Below, in pieces: positions 16,025 through 24,711 of a stretch of DNA of 64,000 nucleotides. Below the pieces are notes generated by a model that ran no database searches, was not told where the DNA came from, and saw only the letters and a list, made by a program, of their open reading frames with translations. Made by a program: the position numbers and the translations under genes. This DNA is from Sphingorhabdus rigui. GTDB taxonomy: Bacteria > Pseudomonadota > Alphaproteobacteria > Sphingomonadales > Sphingomonadaceae. Position 1 is the stretch's first letter. The number at the start of each line of letters is the position of its first letter. Where the stretch lies: contig NZ_JACIEA010000003.1 in NCBI RefSeq assembly GCF_014196595.1, positions 62,001 through 126,000 of the forward strand, read 5' to 3'.

Positions 16025-17715
16025 ACGGCAGGGATCAACATTGTGAAACGCGTGCCGACTGCCACTGGTTCTTCTATTAAATCTCCGTCAAGCCCACGCA
16101 TGATGTCTTGTGAAATTACGAGACCTAGGCCCAGCCCTTCAGACTTAGTCGTAACAAAGGGCTGGAAGAGGCTGGCGCGTTGATCCGCAGTCAAACCGCA
16201 ACCATTATCGGTGACTGATAGTTTTCGAAACTTGCCCGTTTCTATAATGTCTACGGAAACCGTTCCCTCTTGCCCGGTTGCATCGAAGGCATTCTGCAAA
16301 AGGTTGACGAGCACCTGCTCGAGCGCAACATGCTCACCCCGAACTATCAGGTCGAGATTGGTCTCCGGTGGCAGGATAAGGTCGATATTTAATTGTGCCA
16401 TCCGGTCCCGCAACAACAAAAGCGCACCATCGATCACCTGACGCAAGGGAACCTCGCGTGGTTCACGAAGGCCCCGTCGGCTAAATCGCCGCAGTTCGTC
16501 GGTTATGGTGCCGATCCGGTCGGCCAGAGCGGTTATTCTAGCAAAGTTGGCGGTGGCCTCGGTATGGGCGCCGCGTTCGCCCAGCCGTTCGCCGGTCTCC
16601 GCAAGTATCCGAATAGCGGCCACCGGCTGGCGAATTTCATGCCCGACGCCGGCTGTAATCTGTCCAAGCGTCGCAAGCCGGTTCGCCTGTTGAAGCTGTT
16701 CGCGCAGACGCCCCGTCCGTTCGGTGACAAGCGCTTCTGCGCGGGCTTCACGCCTACGAACGCCGAAAACTGCTAGCGCGGCGATAGCAGCGGTGAGCAG
16801 CAGTAACAGAAGAAACAGCAAACGGCCGTTCGCCTTCGCTGCCGCGAGCGAGGTTGACGGATCAGACCGCAAATGCAGGTTCCAATTGAGCGATGGAACT
16901 GGTTGAAGGCTTTCAATCAAAGCAGGGGTAAGCGTCGACTCGCGATTCTTTCCGGGATCGAAGGGCGGCAGCTTCGCCATGCCAAATTGCTGAAGATCCT
17001 GCTGCGCATCGCGTGTTCCTGGTGCGACCGACGCAGTGGTACTGAAACGCCAAGCCGGATTGCTAGTGACCAGGATCACGCCATCAGCATCTGTTACATA
17101 TACCCCGGACGTGGCCTTGGCCCAGCTGGCTTCGAGCGGGTTGAACTCTACCTTGATTGCTACCACCCCTACCGGGCCAGAAGCGGCATCGACGCGACGG
17201 GCGATATAGAGGCCTGGTCGGCGACTTACCGTGCCGAGTGCAAACTCAGTTGCTACGCCTGACGCCTTCGCATCCACAAAGTAGCGCCGGAAGCTGTAGG
17301 CAGAACCGACAAAACTGTCTGGCAGGTTCCAATTGCTTGCTGCCAGCGTCATGCCGTCCCGGTTCATCAGGTAGATGACGGCAGCTCCGGTCTGTTGAGC
17401 AATTTGTTGAAGGCGCTGGTTGAGATCGGACTGCTGTGTGCGGTCTCCCGCCATAAGCGATTGAACCTGGGGATCGCGTGCAAGCACCAACGGAACCAGA
17501 CTGAATTTGTCCAACTCACTTTCCAACCCGGCCGCAAGGATAGCGGCCTCGTTGTCGGCCGCATTTTCTGCTTCATCAATTGCCGAAGCCCGCATGGTTC
17601 GGTCGATCGCCAGCAAACCCAACGCAGCAAGCAGGAGGATTCCTATCGCCGTTATGCCCGCGAGATATCGGCGGCCAGGCTGCGATAGTGAAGGCGTTTT
17701 GCCGGTCAGATTCAT
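16021..17715 (-). CDS. dctB: DctB-like sensor histidine kinase
   Basis: This membrane sensor of about 564 residues has an N-terminal transmembrane helix (YLAGITAIGILLLAALGLLAI) and a periplasmic double-PAS-like region with YLMNRDGMTLAASNW and FRRYFVDA. A second helix (LFLLLLLLLTAAIAALAVFG) precedes a HisKA segment (TAGVGHEIRQPVAAI, phospho-acceptor His) and an ATPase domain (VLVNLLQNAFDA, DNGCG, GLGLGLVIS). DctB senses C4-dicarboxylates. Start is uncertain: 17715 is preferred, 17754 is possible; neither has a good ribosome site. It forms an operon with dctD and diverges from dctA. Confidence 0.88.
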   Translation of the reverse strand: MNLTGKTPSLSQPGRRYLAGITAIGILLLAALGLLAIDRTMRASAIDEAENAADNEAAILAAGLESELDKFSLVPLVLARDPQVQSLMAGDRTQQSDLNQRLQQIAQQTGAAVIYLMNRDGMTLAASNWNLPDSFVGSAYSFRRYFVDAKASGVATEFALGTVSRRPGLYIARRVDAASGPVGVVAIKVEFNPLEASWAKATSGVYVTDADGVILVTSNPAWRFSTTASVAPGTRDAQQDLQQFGMAKLPPFDPGKNRESTLTPALIESLQPVPSLNWNLHLRSDPSTSLAAAKANGRLLFLLLLLLTAAIAALAVFGVRRREARAEALVTERTGRLREQLQQANRLATLGQITAGVGHEIRQPVAAIRILAETGERLGERGAHTEATANFARITALADRIGTITDELRRFSRRGLREPREVPLRQVIDGALLLLRDRMAQLNIDLILPPETNLDLIVRGEHVALEQVLVNLLQNAFDATGQEGTVSVDIIETGKFRKLSVTDNGCGLTADQRASLFQPFVTTKSEGLGLGLVISQDIMRGLDGDLIEEPVAVGTRFTMLIPAV

Positions 17716-17754
17716 ATATTGTCTGTCGCCTGACACAAAGGCGGCACGCCCCAT

Positions 17755-18073
17755 GACGCGACGATCGATAACTGCATTGGCAAGTGCGGGACAAATGGCA
17801 ACGGGTGCAGTCCTTCATAATTACGAAACGTCATTCAACTCGGGCCGCGCCCTCGGAATGTCTGACTATAAATCTTATTTGCAGGCTATGTCTGGAAATC
17901 CGCATTTATAGCAAGACTTTTGTCTGGAATATCAGAATTCTTTTATCCGAAATCATGTTATCCAACTGTTTTTATTATGTTAAATTAATTTTACATTATT
18001 GGTTGCATGTGAATAAGTGCGCCTTATCCTGACGCGGAACCGAGCGCCCACGTCCGGAAAAGGGGAAGAATTA
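17755..18073. promoter_or_regulatory. dctB-dctA divergent region with phased GTCTG repeats
   Basis: The sequence GTCTG occurs at 17860, 17890 and 17922, about three helical turns apart. The second and third are followed by GGAAATCC and GGAATATCAG, giving partial dyads (TCTG-N6-CAGA at the third). Such phased sites would suit an enhancer-type regulator like DctD. I found no -24/-12 sigma-54 element with proper GG-N10-GC spacing. The part next to dctA is AT-rich. Confidence 0.35.
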
Positions 18074-19459
18074 ATGCAGGCGATAACGCCGACCATCGGT
18101 GGAAATGGCAAGCCCGTTAAGCTACCATTCTATCGTCAACTATATGTCCAGGTGTTAGCTGCCATCTTCCTAGGTGCGGTTTTGGGGCATCTTTATCCTG
18201 ACGTCGGGTCGGCATTAAAGCCGCTGGGTGACGGCTTCATCAAGCTGGTAAAGATGATCATCGCGCCGGTCATTTTCCTCACCGTCGCCACGGGCATCGC
18301 AGGAATGCGTAACCTGTCAACTGTCGGGCGCGTAGCGGGAAAGGCATTTGCGTATTTCCTGTTTTTCTCCACTCTTGCGCTGATCATCGGTCTGGTTGTT
18401 GGCAATATTGTGCAGCCCGGTGCTGGCCTTAATATTGATCCGGCTACCCTTGATGCCAGCAAAGTTGCGGACTATGCCAAGACATCGGAAGGCCAGACGA
18501 TAGCCGGCTTTCTGTTGAACATCATTCCCGAAACTTTGTTCAGCGCGATGACCGATGGCAACATATTGCAGGTCCTTCTCGTCGCCATTTTGACAGGGTT
18601 GGCGCTTTCTGCCACCCGCCCGCACAGCGACCTCGTACTTGACGTCCTCGCCTCGTTTAACGCCGTGGTCTTCAAGCTCGTTCACATGCTGATGAAACTG
18701 GCGCCGATCGGGGCATTCGGCGCGATTGCGTTTACCATTGGTGAATTTGGCATAAGGTCGTTAGCCAACCTTGCCGCATTAGTGGCTACTTTCTATCTCA
18801 CGTCGCTGTTCTTTGTGATCGTCGTGCTCGGCGCTGTCGCCTATTTCGCAGGCTTCTCTATCTTTAAGATGATCCGTTATCTGCGCGAGGAACTGCTTCT
18901 GGTTCTGGGCACATCGTCGTCGGAAGCAGCACTGCCCAGTCTAATGGAAAAGCTGGAAATCGCTGGTGCGCGCAAATCTGTGGTCGGTCTCGTGGTTCCA
19001 ACCGGCTATTCGTTCAATCTCGACGGCACCAATATCTACATGACCTTGGCGGCGCTGTTCATTGCGCAGGCCGTCGGCATTGATTTGTCGATGTCCGAAC
19101 AATTTGCGTTGGTACTGGTCGCCATGATCAGTTCGAAAGGTGCGGCGGGCGTTACGGGTGCCGGGTTTGTCATTCTTGCGACAACGTTATCGGTCGTGCC
19201 ATCTGTGCCTGTAGCAGGCATGGCGCTGATACTGGGTATCGACCGGTTCATGAGCGAATGCCGCGCGCTGACTAACTTCATCGGAAACGCCGTGGCAACG
19301 ATTGTAGTCGCGCGTTGGGAAGGCGCGCTGGATACTGAGCGTTTGGCGGCTGCGATGGCTGGCACACCCATTCCGTTGCCCGAAGATGATCTAGAGCGAC
19401 ATGAACGCAGCGGGCCGCGCAGCCAAGCATTGTCAGAGGCATTGGGCGAACCTGCATGA
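18074..19459 (+). CDS. dctA: C4-dicarboxylate:cation symporter DctA
   Basis: This is an inner-membrane sodium/proton:dicarboxylate symporter (SLC1/DAACS family), 461 residues. Family landmarks are present: the serine-rich reentrant loop [13 protein letters not shown], the substrate-site stretch [32 protein letters not shown] and the terminal [20 protein letters not shown]. DctA takes up succinate, fumarate, malate and also aspartate. ATG 18074 is chosen for GGGGAAG just upstream. It is the first gene of a coupled operon with the hydrolase at 19456 (ATGA overlap), so the hydrolases downstream probably release its substrate. Confidence 0.95.
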   Translation: MQAITPTIGGNGKPVKLPFYRQLYVQVLAAIFLGAVLGHLYPDVGSALKPLGDGFIKLVKMIIAPVIFLTVATGIAGMRNLSTVGRVAGKAFAYFLFFSTLALIIGLVVGNIVQPGAGLNIDPATLDASKVADYAKTSEGQTIAGFLLNIIPETLFSAMTDGNILQVLLVAILTGLALSATRPHSDLVLDVLASFNAVVFKLVHMLMKLAPIGAFGAIAFTIGEFGIRSLANLAALVATFYLTSLFFVIVVLGAVAYFAGFSIFKMIRYLREELLLVLGTSSSEAALPSLMEKLEIAGARKSVVGLVVPTGYSFNLDGTNIYMTLAALFIAQAVGIDLSMSEQFALVLVAMISSKGAAGVTGAGFVILATTLSVVPSVPVAGMALILGIDRFMSECRALTNFIGNAVATIVVARWEGALDTERLAAAMAGTPIPLPEDDLERHERSGPRSQALSEALGEPA

Positions 19460-20421
19460 TCGCGCGCCGCACCTTGCTGCAAAACCTTGCCGCGCTGTCG
19501 GCGGTTGGCGCCGTGCAATTGGGCAGCGTCATGCCTGCGTTTGCGCAAGAGCGCGAAGAAATTCCGTTGTGGCCCGGTAAACCGCCTGGCCATGGCGGGG
19601 TGACGGGTCCGGAAAAGTTGGGCGAATCCGGCGCAGGATTGGGCGCTCTGTCAAACATCTCGGTCCCGCGTATGCGCGTCTATCGCCCGACAAAACCAAA
19701 CGGTGCGGCCGTTATCGTGTGTGGCGGTGGTGGGTATTTCCGTATTCAGGTGAAGAAAGAAAGCACACCAATTGCCGGTTGGCTGCAAGCGCGCGGTTTT
19801 ACCGTGTTTGAACTGCTTTATCGCCTGCCCAACGACGGCTGGGATGCCGCCGTACCGTTTATGGACGCACAACGGGCCATGCGGATCGTGCGGACCCGAG
19901 CATCGGAGTTCGCCATCGATGCAAAGCAAATCGGCATTATGGGCTTTTCCGCAGGCGGACATCTCGCGGGGTTCACTGCACTTCAACCGCAACGACAATT
20001 ATATGCCGGGTCGGACAAATATGAGAAAGTCAGCGCCAGGCCCGATTTCTCTGTGCTGCTGTTCCCGGTCGTTTCCCTCCGGAAGCCCTATGATACAACA
20101 CGCACCCGGCGTGAAATCATTGGCGAAGCACCCAGCGCAGAAGCAGAAAATGCCTGGTCGCTCGACACATATGCCAGTGCGGATGCGCCGCCGACGATCA
20201 TCTTTGCATCGGCCGATGATAAAACTGCGCCGCCACAGCACGGTATCATGCTGTTTGAAAAGCTTAACGCTGCCGGTGCATCAGCAGAGTTACATATGTT
20301 TCGCGACGGCGGTCATGGCTGGGGTCTTGGCCGTCCGGAACAGGTCCTGAGCCAATGGCCAGAAATGTTCGTGAAGTGGTTTGATTCAGGAAAAATTATA
20401 CAAAACAAGCAGGGAGAATGA
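19456..20421 (+). CDS. Exported alpha/beta hydrolase (esterase-like)
   Basis: This 321-residue secreted or periplasmic hydrolase has an N-terminal signal with paired arginines ([15 protein letters not shown] ... AFAQ), so Tat export is possible. The core shows an oxyanion-type CGGGGYFRI, nucleophile elbow GFSAGGHLA, an acidic residue in [10 protein letters not shown] and the catalytic His in GGHGWGLG, as in Aes/BD-FAE-type carbohydrate or short-chain esterases. Start and dctA stop overlap (ATGA). Its exact bond is unknown; in this operon it may unmask or trim the polymer that the downstream peptidases digest. Confidence 0.8.
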   Translation: MIARRTLLQNLAALSAVGAVQLGSVMPAFAQEREEIPLWPGKPPGHGGVTGPEKLGESGAGLGALSNISVPRMRVYRPTKPNGAAVIVCGGGGYFRIQVKKESTPIAGWLQARGFTVFELLYRLPNDGWDAAVPFMDAQRAMRIVRTRASEFAIDAKQIGIMGFSAGGHLAGFTALQPQRQLYAGSDKYEKVSARPDFSVLLFPVVSLRKPYDTTRTRREIIGEAPSAEAENAWSLDTYASADAPPTIIFASADDKTAPPQHGIMLFEKLNAAGASAELHMFRDGGHGWGLGRPEQVLSQWPEMFVKWFDSGKIIQNKQGE

Positions 20422-20423
20422 AG

Positions 20424-23400
20424 ATGGGGACCAAGATATTACGCAAGGTGGCGCTGTTCAGCACAACCGCGTTGATGACAGCAAATATGGCGTATGCACA
20501 AGATGCTGCGACCGTCGCGACCGAGGAAGCCGAAGCATCAATCGTTGTGACCGGCTCACGGATCCAGGGCGCGCAGATCAATGACGTCCTTCCGGTTACT
20601 GTTCTTGACGAACAACAGATCGAAAATACGGGCGCTTCGTCAGGCGACGAACTTTTCCGTGCACTTCCGCAGAACGGAACTATCGCGTTTAACGAACAAA
20701 ATGCCACCACCCAGAACAACGTTCGCGGTGATGTCGGTTCGGTGAACTTGCGCGACTTGGGCACAGGAAACACATTGCTGTTGATCAATGGCCGCCGGAT
20801 GAACCTACACCCCGGTTTCCAGACCGAATTGCTGGTGCCCGTAGTCAGCCCCGACACCAACGAGATTGCACCCGGCAGCGTTCGCCGGATTGAAGTCCTA
20901 CGCGACGGTGCTTCTGCCATCTATGGAGCCGATGCTGTCGCAGGCGTGATCAACACCGTACTCAAGGGCAATTTGAAAGGCGGTTTCCTTGAAGCTGACT
21001 GGCGTGCGTCGGATGGAACCAGCTTGTACAGCTATTCCATCAGCGGCGGCTTAGGGTTCGATTTCGGCGGCGGACGCGGCAATTTGACCGTCTATGGCGG
21101 CCGTTTCCATGAAAACGGCCTTGGTGCGCAAAAACGGGATTATTCGCGCGACGATGATCGCACGCGGTTGCTCGTGGGAACCGATTTCGAAGGTGAGGCC
21201 TCGTTCAACAACCGCAACACTTTCGGGCCGTTCGGTCAATTTGATATTCAGACGTCACCCAACAGCCGAACACCGATAAACGACGACGACTTCTATCTGC
21301 AACCAAGCACGTTCACCGGCTGCCGCATGGATTTCCGTAACGGGATCTGTGCCCGTAACGGAGAGACGCCTACCACGGCCGTCCGTTATAACACCATATT
21401 CGGTAACTCGCTGATTAGCCGCAAGGACCGCTATAATGCGATGGCGCTGCTGAACTACGAACTGACGGACAGTGTCGAAGCGTATTTCGAAGGCAGCTAT
21501 TACCGATCGGAAAACCAGCGCTTTAATGATGCATCGGCTATCCTCAGCGCTGTTCCAGTCGGCATTGCACGAACCGCCTATTGGAACCCGTTTGGCCCGA
21601 CCACGCTGGTTGGCGGCGGAGCCAACCCCAACCGTTTGCCTGGCACCACCATCCCTACGACCGGCGCTGATGTAATTATGGAGCGCTATCGCTTTGTCGA
21701 TGGCGGCAACCGCAGCGTTTTGGTGGACAAGGACGCTTACCGTCTTGTCGCGGGTCTGCGCGGCAATTTCGGCGCGTGGGACTTTGACACCGGGTTCGTT
21801 TATTCCGAATCGAAGCTGACGGATCTTGAAACCAACCGCGTGTCGCTCACCGCGATGCAGCAATCGATCAACCGTACGACGCCCGATGCTTACAATCCGT
21901 TCAATGGCGGATGTCTCAATGACCCCGGCCAAGGAGATTGCACGCCGAATCCGACCGCTGTATTCGACACTTTCCACATCAACGTGTCCCGCAAGGGCGG
22001 CACCAGCCTTGCACTGGCAGACTTCAAGGTCAGCCGCGACGACCTGTTCGTCCTCCCCGGCGGCAACGTTGGCGTTGCAACAGGTATTGAATGGCGTCGT
22101 GAGACCTTTTTCGATGATCGTGACCCTCGCCTCGACGGCACGATTACATTTACCGACAGTGTGACCGGCGTATTCAACGGCAGTGATGTTGCGGGAACCA
22201 GCCCGTCACCCGACACAGATGGGTCGCGCACAGTATATTCGGCCTTCGCCGAATTGTTCGTGCCTGTCGTCAGCGCAGACATGAACATTCCACTGGTCGA
22301 AGAATTCAATGTGCAGATGGCCGGACGGGTCGAGCGTTTCGAAGACATCGACGCGACCGCGATGGTTCCGCGCGTGGCCGCATCATGGACCACCATTCCC
22401 GGCATCACATTCCGGGGCGCATGGTCGCAAGGCTTCCGCGCGCCAAATCTCGCTCAGGTCAATGATGACGGCACCACCCGGTCCAATACACGCGATGATT
22501 TCGTGTTTTGCCAGGCACAGGTCCGAAAAGGCCTTCTATCTGGCCTCGACGCCTGCCCCGGTGCCGGTGTCATCAGCTTCCGGTCGGGTGCTCGCAGCCT
22601 AAAGCCTGAAGATAGTGAAAGCATAAACCTTGGTATCGTGCTTGAGCCGAAGTTTATTCCGGGCCTGACACTCACCGCCGACTATTGGCGGGTAAAGCAA
22701 GCCGAGTTGGTTGGTACGTTCGGCGACGACAACGCAATTGCACTTGATTTGCTCCGCCGCCTCGGGGGTAGCACCAATCCAAATGTTATCCGTGCGGCCC
22801 CAACCGTGGATGACATAGCGTTGTTCACCGGTACTGGCCTTGCCCCGGCGGGCAAGATCGTCCAGGTGCTCGATCCTTATCTTAACCTTGATAGCCGCGT
22901 GTCCAAGGGCTGGGACTTCGGGATGGCCTACAACGTGCCCGATTTCGGGGCAGGTAAGTTCCGCCTTCGCTTGAATGCGGCACGGCTAAACAGCTTCGTC
23001 CAAAGCGCCAGCGTTGATGGTGAGGAACTGCTTGCTGGAATTGCGGCTGGCACGTTGCCGGCCGATGTCACGGTTGGCGGGCTGGGTGAATTGCTCGAAA
23101 TCGACGGCCGTCCCAAATGGCGTGTCAGCGGATCGATCAATTGGGAAACTGGTCCAGTCGAGATCGGCCTGTTTGGCCAATATACCGGCAAGGTATGGGA
23201 CACCAGCGTTGTCCGCGACATATTGCTGGTTTCGGATGATCCAAATGCCAACTTCTACCGGGTCAACGACCAGTTCCTTACCAACCTTTCGGTTTCTTAC
23301 ACGATCAACAACGACACGGCTCTTAACGGAACCCGGCTGCGCTTTGCGATCAACAACCTGTTCGACAAGGATCCGCCGCTCGCGGATGAAACCTATGGTT

Positions 23401-23465
23401 TCTACAGCGAGTTGTACACTGCGCGCGGACGTGTCTTCCACGTCGAACTCCGGAAGAAGTTTTGA
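20424..23465 (+). CDS. TonB-dependent outer-membrane receptor
   Basis: This 1013-residue receptor has a signal peptide (MGTKILRKVALFSTTALMTA...AYA), a TonB-box-like EASIVVTGSRI, a plug domain (LRDLGTGNTLLLINGRRM, VRRIEVLRDGASAIYGADAVAG) and a large barrel ending in aromatic-terminated LRKKF. The ATG at 20424 has AGGGAG seven bases upstream; an ATG at 20418 is too close to it. These receptors import oligomers or chelates across the outer membrane. Between dctA and three exported hydrolases, it most likely brings in the oligomer those enzymes cleave. Confidence 0.92.
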   Translation: MGTKILRKVALFSTTALMTANMAYAQDAATVATEEAEASIVVTGSRIQGAQINDVLPVTVLDEQQIENTGASSGDELFRALPQNGTIAFNEQNATTQNNVRGDVGSVNLRDLGTGNTLLLINGRRMNLHPGFQTELLVPVVSPDTNEIAPGSVRRIEVLRDGASAIYGADAVAGVINTVLKGNLKGGFLEADWRASDGTSLYSYSISGGLGFDFGGGRGNLTVYGGRFHENGLGAQKRDYSRDDDRTRLLVGTDFEGEASFNNRNTFGPFGQFDIQTSPNSRTPINDDDFYLQPSTFTGCRMDFRNGICARNGETPTTAVRYNTIFGNSLISRKDRYNAMALLNYELTDSVEAYFEGSYYRSENQRFNDASAILSAVPVGIARTAYWNPFGPTTLVGGGANPNRLPGTTIPTTGADVIMERYRFVDGGNRSVLVDKDAYRLVAGLRGNFGAWDFDTGFVYSESKLTDLETNRVSLTAMQQSINRTTPDAYNPFNGGCLNDPGQGDCTPNPTAVFDTFHINVSRKGGTSLALADFKVSRDDLFVLPGGNVGVATGIEWRRETFFDDRDPRLDGTITFTDSVTGVFNGSDVAGTSPSPDTDGSRTVYSAFAELFVPVVSADMNIPLVEEFNVQMAGRVERFEDIDATAMVPRVAASWTTIPGITFRGAWSQGFRAPNLAQVNDDGTTRSNTRDDFVFCQAQVRKGLLSGLDACPGAGVISFRSGARSLKPEDSESINLGIVLEPKFIPGLTLTADYWRVKQAELVGTFGDDNAIALDLLRRLGGSTNPNVIRAAPTVDDIALFTGTGLAPAGKIVQVLDPYLNLDSRVSKGWDFGMAYNVPDFGAGKFRLRLNAARLNSFVQSASVDGEELLAGIAAGTLPADVTVGGLGELLEIDGRPKWRVSGSINWETGPVEIGLFGQYTGKVWDTSVVRDILLVSDDPNANFYRVNDQFLTNLSVSYTINNDTALNGTRLRFAINNLFDKDPPLADETYGFYSELYTARGRVFHVELRKKF

Positions 23466-23469
23466 TGTA

Positions 23470-24660
23470 ATGCGGCGGGCAGGAACTTGGTTATCGCTCG
23501 CCGCGTGGATTGGGATCGGGTCGGTTGCACATGCGCAGCCACCCGCTACCCCAGCGTCATCTGATTCCAAACCTACCCTGTCTGGCTGCCATACAGCCAA
23601 AGGTAGCGTTAAATTTGATTTTGAGGGTGCGTCCCGCTCTGTTTGTTACGTGGAGGATGAACGGACGCTATCGATTCTGGTTACGCCCGAGCATCTTCCG
23701 CCAATCAACCCGAGCCCGTGGTATGCCTTCCGATACAGCGCGGCGGAAGGTGGCAGTCTTAACGTTAACGTACGTTACCTTGGCGCACGGCATCGTTATG
23801 CGCCCAAGTGGCGCGGACGTGGCGACCCTTCGGCGTTTTCCGTCGTGATTGCCAATGACGCCAGTTCGGTATCAATTACACTCCCACCGGGCGAAGGTGT
23901 CGTTAGTGGCCAGCCGCTTTTGACGAGTGCCCATTACGACAATTTGCTTGCTCAACTTACGAAAAGTGGCGGCGGCAGCCGGATTGTGATTGGCCAATCA
24001 CAGGATAGACGCCCCGTCGAAGCCGTTCATTTGGGCTCTACCGATGCTCCGCGCCTTGTGGTGCTGCTGGGCAGGCAGCACCCACCTGAAGTGACCGGTG
24101 TCTTCGCGATGGATGCGTTTTCGCTTAAGATTGCAGAGCTGATCCGCTCAGGTGCTATCGACGGGAAGCAGTTCCAGTTTCTGATTGTGCCTTTACTCAA
24201 TCCCGACGGCGTCGCCCGTGGGCACTGGCGGGGTAATCTAGGTGGGACAGACCTCAACCGCGACTGGGGGATATTCAAGCAGCCGGAAACGCGCGCGGTC
24301 CACGATTGGCTTGCCTCGCTACCCGCACAAGTACAGCCGGTGTTGATGCTCGATTTCCATTCAACCAACCGCAACCTTTTCTATGTGCAGGGTGACGAGG
24401 CGAATGCGCAAGGCAAGGCTTTCCTCGCTGCGTGGCTCGGGGGCAAAGAGAACGCCTTTGCGGGATATCCGTTCAAGATTGAGCCGCGCGATGCCAATTC
24501 CGGCTCAGGCACAACAAAGAATTGGTTCAGCGCAACATATGGTATTCCGGCCTATACGTACGAGGTCGGAGATGATTCAGACCCTCTCGCAGTTCGCGCT
24601 GCAGCGGAGGCGTTGGCACAAAATTTGGTACCATCTCTGGTTATGCCGCCTAAGGAGTGA
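23470..24660 (+). CDS. Exported M14 zinc carboxypeptidase, cytosolic-carboxypeptidase-like
   Basis: This 396-residue protein has a signal peptide (cleavage near AHA, residue 22), a beta-sandwich N-domain (about 45-130; WYAFRYSAAEGG) and an M14 catalytic domain. Zinc ligands appear as H204/E207 in GRQHPPEVTG and H297 in LDFHSTN; the catalytic Glu is E365 in YTYEVGDD; DLNRDW holds the substrate-binding Arg. The LNPDGVARGHWRGN and N-domain pattern match the CCP/AGBL subfamily, whose eukaryotic members trim C-terminal acidic residues (polyglutamate) from tubulin. It starts five bases after the receptor stop. I infer it removes acidic residues from the imported polymer. Confidence 0.82.
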   Translation: MRRAGTWLSLAAWIGIGSVAHAQPPATPASSDSKPTLSGCHTAKGSVKFDFEGASRSVCYVEDERTLSILVTPEHLPPINPSPWYAFRYSAAEGGSLNVNVRYLGARHRYAPKWRGRGDPSAFSVVIANDASSVSITLPPGEGVVSGQPLLTSAHYDNLLAQLTKSGGGSRIVIGQSQDRRPVEAVHLGSTDAPRLVVLLGRQHPPEVTGVFAMDAFSLKIAELIRSGAIDGKQFQFLIVPLLNPDGVARGHWRGNLGGTDLNRDWGIFKQPETRAVHDWLASLPAQVQPVLMLDFHSTNRNLFYVQGDEANAQGKAFLAAWLGGKENAFAGYPFKIEPRDANSGSGTTKNWFSATYGIPAYTYEVGDDSDPLAVRAAAEALAQNLVPSLVMPPKE

Positions 24661-24711
24661 TGCACGGGCATATGTGCGGGGGCGATGCTCAGTTTGATCC
24701 GGAGATTTTTA

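Noticed and set aside
17755-18073. Sigma-54 (-24/-12) promoter for dctA
   Set aside because: The best candidate (TGGCAACGGGTGCA) has two bases too few between GG and GC; no correct element was found.
23014-23469. In-frame extension upstream of the M14 peptidase
   Set aside because: It reads the receptor gene in a wrong phase; the real start at 23470 is followed by a signal peptide.
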